Source: CAYRYU01 sp964428355
GTDB taxonomy: Bacteria; Muiribacteriota; Ozemobacteria; Ozemobacterales; Ozemobacteraceae
NCBI GenBank assembly: GCA_964428355.1
Contig: CAYRYU010000117.1
Location: 1-21,158, forward strand
DNA length: 21,158 nt
Direction of reading: 5' to 3'
Below, in pieces: positions 1 to 6,659 of the stretch (the stretch's first letter is position 1; every line of letters starts with the position of its first letter). The notes beneath the pieces are model-generated. The model was not told the DNA's origin. It did no database searches and saw only the letters and a program-made list of their open reading frames with translations. The position numbers and the translations under genes are program-made.

Positions 1-1
1 A

Positions 2-118
2 CGTCCGGTGGTGTGGGAGGACGGTGGGGGCAACCCCACTTCCTACCCGATGCGGCTTGGGTGCGCCACCCCAATCTGGATCTTGAACAACGGTGACGGC
101 CCGCCGTTCCGATGTTAG
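2..118 (+). CDS. 3' end of an unidentified protein (cut by window start)
   Basis: Frame 2 is open from the window edge to a TAG at 116-118. I count 30 of 38 codons ending in G or C, far more than in the other two forward frames, so this looks like a real C-terminus. The visible tail is rich in Gly, Pro and Asn and ends in Phe-Arg-Cys. I do not recognise the family. The stop codon overlaps the proposed -10 box of the downstream amidase gene. Too little is visible to name a function, and a reverse-strand reading is not excluded. Confidence 0.45.
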   Translation, partial: RPVVWEDGGGNPTSYPMRLGCATPIWILNNGDGPPFRC

Positions 119-121
119 AAT
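113..121 (+). promoter_or_regulatory. Extended -10 promoter element before the amidase gene
   Basis: TGTTAGAAT matches an extended -10 (TGn followed by TAGAAT) and would start transcription near 128, about 42 nt before the ATG. No convincing -35 lies 17 nt upstream. An 11-base run containing this box (GTTAGAATGGG) recurs at 11306-11316 before the DUF4114-like gene. Confidence 0.45.
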
Positions 122-169
122 GGGCTCGTCGGGATCAGTCTCAACGGGCGAAAAATCAGGAGGGCCGCA

Positions 170-778
170 ATGAAAATCCCTGTTTGGGTTCTAGGCATGG
201 TGTTGTCGATGGGTTCCGTTGCTTGGGCAGATGAGCCCCTGGTGCCCCAAACCCCGGTGCCCCCTGTTCATCCGCGGATGGAATGGAATGCCCGTCCCTT
301 CCTTGCCGGGAAGATGCGTGTTCAGAACGCGATCAGGGGGATCGTGGTTCACCATTCCGAGGGAAGGGCCCCCAAGCCCGGCGAAGAGGCGACGGTAATC
401 AGGAACATCCAGGATTTCCACATGAACGACAAGAAGTGGGGGGATATCGCCTACCATTTTTTCATCACCCCCGCGGGCGAGGTCTTCGAAGGCCGGCCTC
501 TGAAATTCGCCGGTGACACGGGAACGGTTTATGACACCACGGGCTACGAGATGATCTGCTTTCTCGGCAGCTACATGAAGGAGTTGCCCACGGAGAAAGC
601 GTTGAAGGCCTTTTCATGCTTTGCGATCTCGGAAATGAAACGCTTGAACCTGGACAAGGCCAGGATCTGGGGCCACCGAGACCTTGCTGCGACGGACTGC
701 CCCGGAAACAGCTTGTACAAATGGTTCACCGATGAGTTCAAACCGAACCTGACGGATCTGCGGAATGGCGGGAACTGA
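170..778 (+). CDS. Exported N-acetylmuramoyl-L-alanine amidase / PGRP-family protein
   Basis: The 202-residue product has a signal peptide (hydrophobic 5-19, likely cleavage after Ala-Trp-Ala at 20), a Pro-rich linker, and one Amidase_2/PGRP domain from about 50 to 195. The zinc-ligand pattern of the family is visible: His61 in VVHHSEG, His169 in WGHRD and Cys177 in TDCPG, with AYHF at 94-97. Members with the Cys ligand usually cleave the amide bond between MurNAc and L-Ala in peptidoglycan, so I expect an active enzyme in the periplasm or at the surface. An AGGAGG lies 8 nt before the ATG. The gene is single, with its own promoter, and converges on a minus-strand gene only 10 nt away. There is no separate wall-binding domain, so a role in turnover or muropeptide scavenging is as likely as attack on other cells. 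Confidence 0.88.
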   Translation: MKIPVWVLGMVLSMGSVAWADEPLVPQTPVPPVHPRMEWNARPFLAGKMRVQNAIRGIVVHHSEGRAPKPGEEATVIRNIQDFHMNDKKWGDIAYHFFITPAGEVFEGRPLKFAGDTGTVYDTTGYEMICFLGSYMKELPTEKALKAFSCFAISEMKRLNLDKARIWGHRDLAATDCPGNSLYKWFTDEFKPNLTDLRNGGN

Positions 779-792
779 CCCTCCCGGGTCAG
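775..792. terminator. Palindrome holding both stop codons of a convergent gene pair
   Basis: CTGACCC (775-781) and GGGTCAG (786-792) form a perfect 7-bp stem with a TCCC loop. The left arm contains the TGA of the plus-strand amidase, and the right arm contains the TGA of the minus-strand neighbour. No T-run follows on either strand, so it would be a weak intrinsic terminator or an RNA-end-protecting hairpin. The same design recurs at 3991-4011. Confidence 0.5.
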
Positions 793-1928
793 ACGCCGGA
801 TGTCTTCTGGAGATGATACTTTATCGCGTTCGCGAGCCACTGGAGTTCCGGGCCCGTCAGGCCATTCCCGACCTTCGCGGTTCCCTTGTCAATCCGCAGG
901 GTGATCACCCTGTCCGGGATGATCGTGCCTGAGCTCTGGTCACCGCTCTTGAGGGTCGAGGACGCCGTCACTACCTCCTCGATATCGCCTGCCCGGTAGG
1001 TGGTGACGCTTTTCCCGATGCAATCCGTGTGCTCGATCAGGACCCCGGATGGGCCCACCAGGAGCCGCTCCCGGGTCGTCATGGCCCGGAAGGCATTGAA
1101 GATCAATCCGCCGGGGAGGGTCAGCAGAAACAGGCAGAAGAGCCCCTGGGCGATCCGGAAAGCTTCGGGGGCGTTCTTTTCCACGAGGATGTTGTAGCCC
1201 ATCGGGATGATCATCACTCCAAAGACGACGACCCCCACGAAGATTCCCATGAAGATCGTTATCCCGACCGAAAGTGTCATTCCCACCTGGGGAAGGATGA
1301 ACCCGGCCTTTTCCCCGTGTGACTCGAAGAGGATCCGCCCTCCGGGGCATTTGGGGTCGAAACGGAGCTTTTCGCCCGTGCGGGCGACACGGTCCTGGAA
1401 GGATTCGTCGAGATGCTCCGGATCGCGGGTGACGACCTGGTCCCCGGTTGCGTCTTCGACGGGAAGCTGCATGCACTTTCCGAACTTCTCCGAGTCGGCC
1501 CTTGCGAGATCGTAATCCTGGGGACTGCAGAGTTCGAGTGGCTTGTCGGTCCCGGTCAGCTTGACGGGGAAGACCGTGATCTTGTTCTTCGAACCCCGGG
1601 TTTCCCTGCTCAGGACGATTTTCTTGAAGGCGTCGAAGCCGTATTCGGTGCTGCTTTCGTAGAACAGGATCCGCCACCATGTCCTCACCTTGCGGCGTTG
1701 CGGGTCGATGGTGTAGCCGGCCCTTCCGAAGACCAGCGCTCCCCCGACAACGGCGAATGGGAGACCGAAGAGAAAAGTGAAGGGAAGGGCCACGAGAGAG
1801 CCGGGTGCTTTCGCGAGCAGCCCGATGATCGGGCCGAACATGGTTCCAAGGCCTGCAAGAAGGAAAGGAACTCCGAACAGGGAAAGGCACCCGCCCCCCT
1901 TCACATCCTCGATCTTTTCAGGCCCCAT
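789..1928 (-). CDS. Four-TM membrane protein of unknown function
   Basis: I do not recognise a named family in this 379-residue protein. It starts with a Gly-rich segment and two hydrophobic helices (about 14-38 and 44-68), then a soluble stretch of about 140 residues. Two more helices follow (about 216-243 and 256-280), then a soluble C-terminal domain of about 100 residues rich in beta-type sequence. This order (TM pair, soluble, TM pair, soluble) resembles uncharacterised integral membrane proteins with PH-like soluble domains, but that is only an impression. A GGAAGGGGG site 7 nt before the ATG supports the start. It lies 51 nt downstream of the siroheme-domain gene on the same strand, so the two may be co-transcribed. 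The alternative long plus-strand reading across this region is antisense shadow. Confidence 0.75.
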   Translation of the reverse strand: MGPEKIEDVKGGGCLSLFGVPFLLAGLGTMFGPIIGLLAKAPGSLVALPFTFLFGLPFAVVGGALVFGRAGYTIDPQRRKVRTWWRILFYESSTEYGFDAFKKIVLSRETRGSKNKITVFPVKLTGTDKPLELCSPQDYDLARADSEKFGKCMQLPVEDATGDQVVTRDPEHLDESFQDRVARTGEKLRFDPKCPGGRILFESHGEKAGFILPQVGMTLSVGITIFMGIFVGVVVFGVMIIPMGYNILVEKNAPEAFRIAQGLFCLFLLTLPGGLIFNAFRAMTTRERLLVGPSGVLIEHTDCIGKSVTTYRAGDIEEVVTASSTLKSGDQSSGTIIPDRVITLRIDKGTAKVGNGLTGPELQWLANAIKYHLQKTSGV

Positions 1929-1979
1929 GCTGTTTCCCCCTTCCTTCCCGGTGCATTTTTCGGTGTCGCAGGCTCCGGT

Positions 1980-2642
1980 TCAGGAGCCGAGGATGGCCTT
2001 CCGGAACTCCTCAATCGGAAGCTTTTCCAGGATCTGGCCGAGGCGCTGGTGTGGCCGGGCGTTGGCCTTGAACCAATCGATGACCTTCTTCGCGATCTCG
2101 AGTGCCTGTTCCGTGGTGATGTCTTTGACAAGCTCCTTCGAAAGGCGGGCGATTCCGCCTCCGTTTCCTCCGACCATCACCTTCCAGCCCTTGGGCATCC
2201 CCACATAACCCAGGTCCTTGATGCATGTCTCCGCGCACTGGTTGGGACAGCCGCTGACACCCATCTTGAACTTGCCCGGGAGTTCCATCCCGTGGTAGAT
2301 CGAATCGAGTTTCATTCCCAGCGAAAGACTGTCCTGGAAAGCCCGCTTGCAGAACGTGGTTCCCGGGCAGCTTTTCACGCTTCGGACGCAAAGACCGATG
2401 GCCGCTCCGGGAGCCATCCCGAGATCGGCCCAGATCGGGTCCACGTCTTCCTCGTTGATTCCGACCAGGGCGATCCGCTCCGCACTTGTGATCTTGAGGG
2501 CCGCCAGCTTGTACTTTTCAGCGATGTCGGCAAGTTTCCGGAGCGTCCCGGGGCTGACGACACCGCATGGAATGTGCGGCGCAATTGCGTAGGTCTTCTT
2601 ATCCCGCTGGATGATCACTCCCTTATCGCCGTCCTGAAGCAT
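1980..2642 (-). CDS. Stand-alone nitrite/sulfite reductase-like siroheme 4Fe-4S domain protein
   Basis: The 220-residue protein has an N-terminal ferredoxin-like half domain (about 8-78) followed by a siroheme/4Fe-4S domain. The signature cysteines are all present: C92-x5-C98 and C132-x3-C136 (in SGCPNQC), which in the family ligate a 4Fe-4S cluster bridged to siroheme. It is far shorter than assimilatory sulfite or nitrite reductases (over 500 residues), having one half repeat and no NADH/FAD domain. It therefore resembles the small NirB-like or DsrA-like single-module proteins of anaerobes, whose substrate is often unknown. An AGGAGGG site 4 nt before the ATG and an extended -10 at 2672-2680 support the start. 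Sulfite, nitrite or another redox role cannot be told apart from sequence alone. The four-TM gene downstream may belong to the same transcript. Confidence 0.8.
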   Translation of the reverse strand: MLQDGDKGVIIQRDKKTYAIAPHIPCGVVSPGTLRKLADIAEKYKLAALKITSAERIALVGINEEDVDPIWADLGMAPGAAIGLCVRSVKSCPGTTFCKRAFQDSLSLGMKLDSIYHGMELPGKFKMGVSGCPNQCAETCIKDLGYVGMPKGWKVMVGGNGGGIARLSKELVKDITTEQALEIAKKVIDWFKANARPHQRLGQILEKLPIEEFRKAILGS

Positions 2643-2671
2643 GATACCCTCCTGTGATTTCGAATCGTCCG

Positions 2672-2680
2672 ATTATAGCA
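2672..2680 (-). promoter_or_regulatory. Extended -10 promoter before the siroheme-domain gene
   Basis: Read on the minus strand this is TGCTATAAT, a perfect TATAAT with an extended TGn. It would start RNA near 2665, about 23 nt before the ATG at 2642, leaving room for the AGGAGGG ribosome site. A second TAGAAT lies just upstream on the same strand. Confidence 0.55.
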
Positions 2681-2743
2681 TTCTATCCGGGAATCCGCCC
2701 AGGGATCCATGCGGCGAATTTCCGTTACATGGGGGGAGGCTTC

Positions 2744-2752
2744 TGGTAAAAT
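2744..2752 (+). promoter_or_regulatory. Extended -10 promoter before the ankyrin-repeat gene
   Basis: TGGTAAAAT is an extended -10 with a TTACAT at 2725-2730 (16-nt spacer) as a possible weak -35. The predicted RNA start near 2759 is about 40 nt before the ATG at 2800. The same nonamer occurs before the LysM gene (minus strand, 11084-11092). Confidence 0.45.
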
Positions 2753-2799
2753 GGGAAAGTCTGGGTCCCAATCCGGAATATAGGTCGAGGTGGCCCCTC

Positions 2800-3993
2800 A
2801 TGCCGATCGCGATACTAGGACATCTTCTCGTGTTCTTCCTCAACCTGCTGTTTTCGAACGTTTCCGGGGTGCATTTTTCCGTCCCCAACCCATCGGACAT
2901 GGCGGCTGAAGCCGTGCCCGGAACCGGGTCTCCTCCCCTGCAGCTCCCGCAGGCGAGCGTTTCGGGGTCTCTTCCCCTCGAACCTTCCTCCGTGGCCGGC
3001 TCAGCCTCCGTTGCCGTGGTGGCGGAGGCACCTCCCGCCTCGCACTCTCTCCTGTTCCCTGAAACAGCTTCTGGAACGGCTGAGGAACCACGGACCTCTC
3101 CGGCTTCCGCCCCCGAACCTGCGTCCGCTGCGAAACCCCAAAAGGTTTTCCCTGCCCTTTCCCCCGACTCCGTGGCGGCCCTTGAAAGAATGAAGAACTC
3201 CGGGAAACCGGGGGGAAACGCCCTCATCATCGAAATGCTCGGATTGAACAAGGACGATGCCGCCTGCTACTACCCTTTCGGCGAGTTCATGCACATGGGG
3301 GAACCCCTCAATTCCGGGAAACCAGACCTGACCGTCCATTACACGGCCGGGTTTGCGGCTTCCCAGTCGCTTGCCATACTTCTGGAAAAGGGGTTTTCGG
3401 TCAGCGGGGTGGGGGAGTGGTGGGAATCCCCCCTACATTGGGCCGCCCTCCGTGGGCGTCCCGATTCCGCCAGGATCCTCATTTCGCGGGGAGCCAGGGT
3501 CAACTCCCGGGACAGCTGGGACCGTACTCCCCTGCATTGTGCCGCACGCTCGGGCGACCTGGATACCGTCCAACTGCTTCTCGCCGAGAGAGGGGACCCT
3601 CTTGCCATCAACCGCGAGGGGCAAACCCCGATCCACATGGCCGCTTTCCGCGGTTGGGCGCAGGTCATCGACGCTTTCCTGAAGTTCAGGGTTTCTCCCG
3701 ACATCAGGAACGGCCGTTGGCTTACCCCGCTCCACCTGGCCGCTTCCGAGGGGCATGTCGATGCCGCCAGGGTTCTGCTTGAAGCGCACGCGAACCCCAA
3801 CATCGGGGATTCCGACCAGGCCACCCCGCTCCATTATGCCGTCCGGGCGGGCCGGATGGAGACCGTTGAGCTGCTTCTTTCCTACGGCGGGGATCCCTTC
3901 CGCGCAGATTCCCAGGGGAGGAACGCTTTCAGCTACGCGGAGGAACGGAAAGACCCGGGGATGGAGAAGCTCCTGAGCGACAGGCACCGCTGA
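2800..3993 (+). CDS. Exported or membrane-anchored ankyrin-repeat protein
   Basis: I take the ATG at 2800 as start because GAGG lies 9 nt upstream and the protein then begins with a hydrophobic signal or anchor (residues 3-22). The reading frame stays open upstream to 2641, but that part covers the promoter. Of the 397 residues, about 30-115 form a Pro/Ala/Ser/Glu-rich linker, and from about 185 to the end there are about six ankyrin repeats with clear TPLHxAA-type turns (for example TPLHCAARSGD, TPIHMAAFRG, TPLHLAASEGH, TPLHYAVRAG). Ankyrin repeats bind other proteins, and the partner is unknown. The linker suits spanning the periplasm or wall. It converges on a second exported ankyrin protein 10 nt away. 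The two may be functionally paired, but their non-ankyrin parts are unrelated. Confidence 0.82.
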   Translation: MPIAILGHLLVFFLNLLFSNVSGVHFSVPNPSDMAAEAVPGTGSPPLQLPQASVSGSLPLEPSSVAGSASVAVVAEAPPASHSLLFPETASGTAEEPRTSPASAPEPASAAKPQKVFPALSPDSVAALERMKNSGKPGGNALIIEMLGLNKDDAACYYPFGEFMHMGEPLNSGKPDLTVHYTAGFAASQSLAILLEKGFSVSGVGEWWESPLHWAALRGRPDSARILISRGARVNSRDSWDRTPLHCAARSGDLDTVQLLLAERGDPLAINREGQTPIHMAAFRGWAQVIDAFLKFRVSPDIRNGRWLTPLHLAASEGHVDAARVLLEAHANPNIGDSDQATPLHYAVRAGRMETVELLLSYGGDPFRADSQGRNAFSYAEERKDPGMEKLLSDRHR

Positions 3994-4011
3994 CCGCTTC
4001 CGGTCATTTTT
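3991..4011 (+). terminator. Rho-independent terminator whose stem carries both stop codons
   Basis: The stem TGACCG (3991-3996) and CGGTCA (4001-4006) closes a CTTC tetraloop and is followed by five T (4007-4011), a good intrinsic terminator for the plus strand. The left arm starts with the TGA of the plus-strand ankyrin gene. The right arm ends with the reverse complement of the TGA of the minus-strand gene. There is no T-run for the minus direction. Confidence 0.75.
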
Positions 4012-5572
4012 CCACTCCCAAACGACCGAGGAACTCCGCCATCGAAGCATTCTTCGTTTCCTGTGTCAGCTCGCGAAGTGTCCTTCCCTTGGGGTCTTTC
4101 AGGTCCTTGGGGACCCCCTTCTCGAACAGCCGGGCGATCACGTTGGGCTTGTCGTTCAGGACGGCCAGTTGAACCGCTTCATACCCTTTCCCGTTCTGCT
4201 TTCGGAGATCGCATCCGCGGTCGATCAACAGAAGCGGGATCTGCTCGGAGGTGGAACGGGCAATTCCCCAGAGCAGAGGTGTGAACCCGAGCCGGTCCTG
4301 GATTCCAAGATCCGCTCCGGAACTGGCCAGAAGTACAACCGCTTCCAGACTCGATCCGGTCATTGCCTCGAAAATGGGCGTGCGGTGGTCTTTGTTACGT
4401 ACATCGACTGACAACCCCGCCTTGATCAGGGGGGGGATGAGGTCGATGAACCCCCCCGCGGCCGCCTCGTGGAGAGCGGAGTTCCCGCTCATGTCCCGAT
4501 CGTTGGGGTTTGCCCCCGCCCTCAGCAACAGCCGGAGGCCAGCGAGGTCTCCCTGTGAAGCGGCCTTGAGGATTGCCGGAACCGATGATCCGATGATCCG
4601 CGATGGATCCTCGAACTGGTCGCTCAATACCGGAAAGGTGGTGTCCTCGAGCAAAAAGATGCCCTTTCCGACCCTCTCTTCAGGCGGAACGAGCTTCAGG
4701 ACACCGACGGCGGTTCCGCTCTTGTGCCACTGCGATGGAATCATGGTTCCGGATGCGGGAGTGCAGCCGATGGAGTTGAATATTCCGGGTGGGACTCCGG
4801 TGCAGCAGCCGTCCCAGTAGTATTTCGCGATCCTGAGTCCGAATGTGTCGATGGGGTTGGGGGCCCAGCTGAGGTTGCCCTTCACCTGGACACGCTTTCC
4901 AAGGAGTTCGGAAAACGAGCCGACAGGTTTCAGCTCCTCGAGACTCGTTTCTCGGGCTGCATCCGGAAGGGAAATCAGCCAGTGCCACTCGAATGCAGGG
5001 AGGGAGGAAAGATTGGCTCCCCCCGACATGATCCTCTCCTCGGGAGCCACGATCGCTGACAGTCCCTCCATCCGGAGGATGTAACCGTCCTCGGGACGGA
5101 CCTCCACGACGAGTTTTCCCCTGGCCTTGACCGGACGAAGCCTTGCAAATGGAACGGGTTCGGGCATTTCCACGAGGACGAACTGTGTGAACTCGGGGCG
5201 GGGTCCGTAACAGCAAGTCTGAGTCGTTGCCATCAGGAGGAAGGCTTTGATCGAATCGCCCTCCTGGAGGGGATACATGAAACCCACCATGTCGAAGGTC
5301 TTCCCCGACAATTTTGCCACGGACTCGGGAATCTTGGGATTTTCGACCGAGAACGGCCATTTGGCCAGGGTAGAGAAGGGAAGGAAATCGGCGTCCTTTT
5401 GAACGGTGTTCTCTTGATACCTGACGGAGACATGCCCGGTCGTGTCGGGGACGTTTTCGAGGACCGGCGCGGTAAAAGAGGCAGCCTCTTCCGAGAGGGC
5501 CGGGGTGGTATGGAAAAGGCCCATCGCGGCAAGGGAAAGAAGAAGCGAAAAGGTGGCAAGTCGCGTTTTCAT
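4004..5572 (-). CDS. Exported DUF3299-like protein with C-terminal ankyrin repeats
   Basis: The 522-residue product has a signal peptide (hydrophobic 6-20, likely cleavage after ALS at 27). Residues about 85-165 resemble DUF3299 (SGKTFDMVGFMYPL, then TTQTCCYGPRP), a family of exported proteins of unknown function. A second similar segment (about 215-310) has its own vicinal cysteine pair. The two pairs are Cys120-Cys121 and Cys256-Cys257, each followed closely by Gly and Pro, which suggests metal binding or disulfides outside the cytoplasm. From about 331 to the end are about five ankyrin repeats. No Shine-Dalgarno precedes the ATG, and a -10 box lies only 6 nt upstream, so the message may be leaderless. 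It converges on another ankyrin gene. Function unknown. Confidence 0.8.
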   Translation of the reverse strand: MKTRLATFSLLLSLAAMGLFHTTPALSEEAASFTAPVLENVPDTTGHVSVRYQENTVQKDADFLPFSTLAKWPFSVENPKIPESVAKLSGKTFDMVGFMYPLQEGDSIKAFLLMATTQTCCYGPRPEFTQFVLVEMPEPVPFARLRPVKARGKLVVEVRPEDGYILRMEGLSAIVAPEERIMSGGANLSSLPAFEWHWLISLPDAARETSLEELKPVGSFSELLGKRVQVKGNLSWAPNPIDTFGLRIAKYYWDGCCTGVPPGIFNSIGCTPASGTMIPSQWHKSGTAVGVLKLVPPEERVGKGIFLLEDTTFPVLSDQFEDPSRIIGSSVPAILKAASQGDLAGLRLLLRAGANPNDRDMSGNSALHEAAAGGFIDLIPPLIKAGLSVDVRNKDHRTPIFEAMTGSSLEAVVLLASSGADLGIQDRLGFTPLLWGIARSTSEQIPLLLIDRGCDLRKQNGKGYEAVQLAVLNDKPNVIARLFEKGVPKDLKDPKGRTLRELTQETKNASMAEFLGRLGVEK

Positions 5573-5578
5573 GAACTG

Positions 5579-5587
5579 AGTATAACA
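5579..5587 (-). promoter_or_regulatory. Extended -10 box directly against the start codon
   Basis: On the minus strand this is TGTTATACT, an extended -10 whose last base is 6 nt before the A of the ATG at 5572. Transcription would start at or next to the start codon. No ribosome site lies between them. Confidence 0.4.
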
Positions 5588-5700
5588 AATCGCTCAGGCG
5601 GGAGGAATTCCCGAGCCGTTAACCCCGATCGACGATTGATCTGAAAACATCTGCTGCTGCCTGGATGACAAAAATGTGGTGGATTTGGGCGGGGGGTTTG

Positions 5701-5709
5701 TGTTAAAAA
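5701..5709 (+). promoter_or_regulatory. Possible -10 region for the etf-buk operon
   Basis: TGTTAAAAA is close to the extended -10 pattern seen elsewhere in the window, and TTGTGTTAA overlaps it. It lies about 120 nt before the etfB start. The 258-bp divergent region from 5573 to 5830 also holds two copies of GATCGGCC (5724-5731 and 5769-5776) and short inverted repeats, which could be operators. None of this is strong. Confidence 0.25.
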
Positions 5710-5830
5710 TATCTCCTCCCTTCGATCGGCCGGAAGGCCTGTTCGAGCGGGAATTCGAGAAAGAGCCGATCGGCCTGGATCCCTGAAGATCCGGTTCGGA
5801 GGCCTTTTGTCGTGGAAATGGGAAGATGCC

Positions 5831-6628
5831 ATGAAGCCGATTGAAACCATAATCGTTCCGATCAAGCAGGTCCCGGACACACAGGCGGTCCAGATCGATC
5901 CGGAAACCGGCACCCTGATCAGGGAAGGGGTCCCCGCGATCATCAATCCCGAGGACAACCATGCCCTCGAGGAGGCGGTCCGGCTCAAAGAGCAGTTCCA
6001 GTGCAGGGTCCTCGTCCTAACGATGGGCCCCCCCCAGGCTGAAGAAGCCCTCCGGGAGGCGCTTGCCATGGGGGCTGACGAGGCGTTCCATCTTTGCGAT
6101 CGGGCCTTCGCCGGTGCCGACACCCTCGCGACGGCCCACACGCTCGCGTTGGGAATCCGCAAGATCGGGAAGTTCGACCTGATCATCTGCGGTCGTCAGG
6201 CAATCGATGGAGACACCGCCCAGGTCGGACCCCAACTCGCCGAATGCCTCAAAATCCCCCAGATCTCCTTTGCCACGCGGGTCCGGTTCGAAGGCGATGA
6301 ACTCCTGGTGGACTCCAAATTCGGAAAGACCCGGAGAGTCGTGGCCTGCCGCCCTCCGGCCCTGATCACGGTCCTCAAGGAGATCAACGAGCCGAGGATT
6401 CCCAGCGTCACCGCGATCCTCGATTCATACAACAACAAACCCCTCACGACCTGGGGAAACGACGCTCTTTTGGGAAATCCCCTCCGCCTGGGGTTGAGCG
6501 GATCCCCCACACAGGTCCGGAAGACCTTCACCCCCTCACATGCCCGCGAGGGAAAGAAATACGAAGGGGGCCAGGCCGAGCTCGCCGAAGGACTTTTCCA
6601 GGAGCTCAAGGGAAGGAATTTCATCTGA
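5831..6628 (+). CDS. etfB: Electron transfer flavoprotein beta subunit
   Basis: The protein (265 residues from the ATG at 5831) begins with the family pattern of a beta strand and KQVPDT, continues with NPEDNHALEEAVRLKE and contains GRQAIDGDTAQVGPQLAE and the adenine-nucleotide-binding type core typical of ETF beta. It pairs with the alpha subunit encoded 31 nt downstream to carry electrons between acyl-CoA dehydrogenases and other partners. A TTG at 5807 in the same frame has a GGAGG 4 nt upstream and could add eight residues. I prefer the ATG because it gives a shorter lead into the conserved strand, although its ribosome site (GGGAAG) is weaker. ETF pairs that bifurcate electrons bind an extra FAD in this subunit, and sequence reading alone does not settle whether this one does. 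Confidence 0.9.
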   Translation: MKPIETIIVPIKQVPDTQAVQIDPETGTLIREGVPAIINPEDNHALEEAVRLKEQFQCRVLVLTMGPPQAEEALREALAMGADEAFHLCDRAFAGADTLATAHTLALGIRKIGKFDLIICGRQAIDGDTAQVGPQLAECLKIPQISFATRVRFEGDELLVDSKFGKTRRVVACRPPALITVLKEINEPRIPSVTAILDSYNNKPLTTWGNDALLGNPLRLGLSGSPTQVRKTFTPSHAREGKKYEGGQAELAEGLFQELKGRNFI

Positions 6629-6659
6629 TCCGGTTTTCCCGGATGCGGAGGTGCCTTGT

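Noticed and set aside
1971..1988. Hairpin GGCTCC/GGAGCC at the end of the siroheme gene as a terminator
   Set aside because: The stem is 6 bp with no T-run, and the same-strand downstream gene begins only a few dozen bases further on, so read-through is expected.
1413..2657. 414-codon plus-strand open frame
   Set aside because: It runs antisense through the four-TM gene and the siroheme gene, both of which have signature motifs, ribosome sites and a promoter. Its product shows no domain and low-complexity composition typical of a GC-rich shadow frame.
5696..5711. Rex-like NADH-sensing operator before etfB
   Set aside because: TTGTGTTAA fits only one half-site; the mirrored half is missing, so I do not call it.
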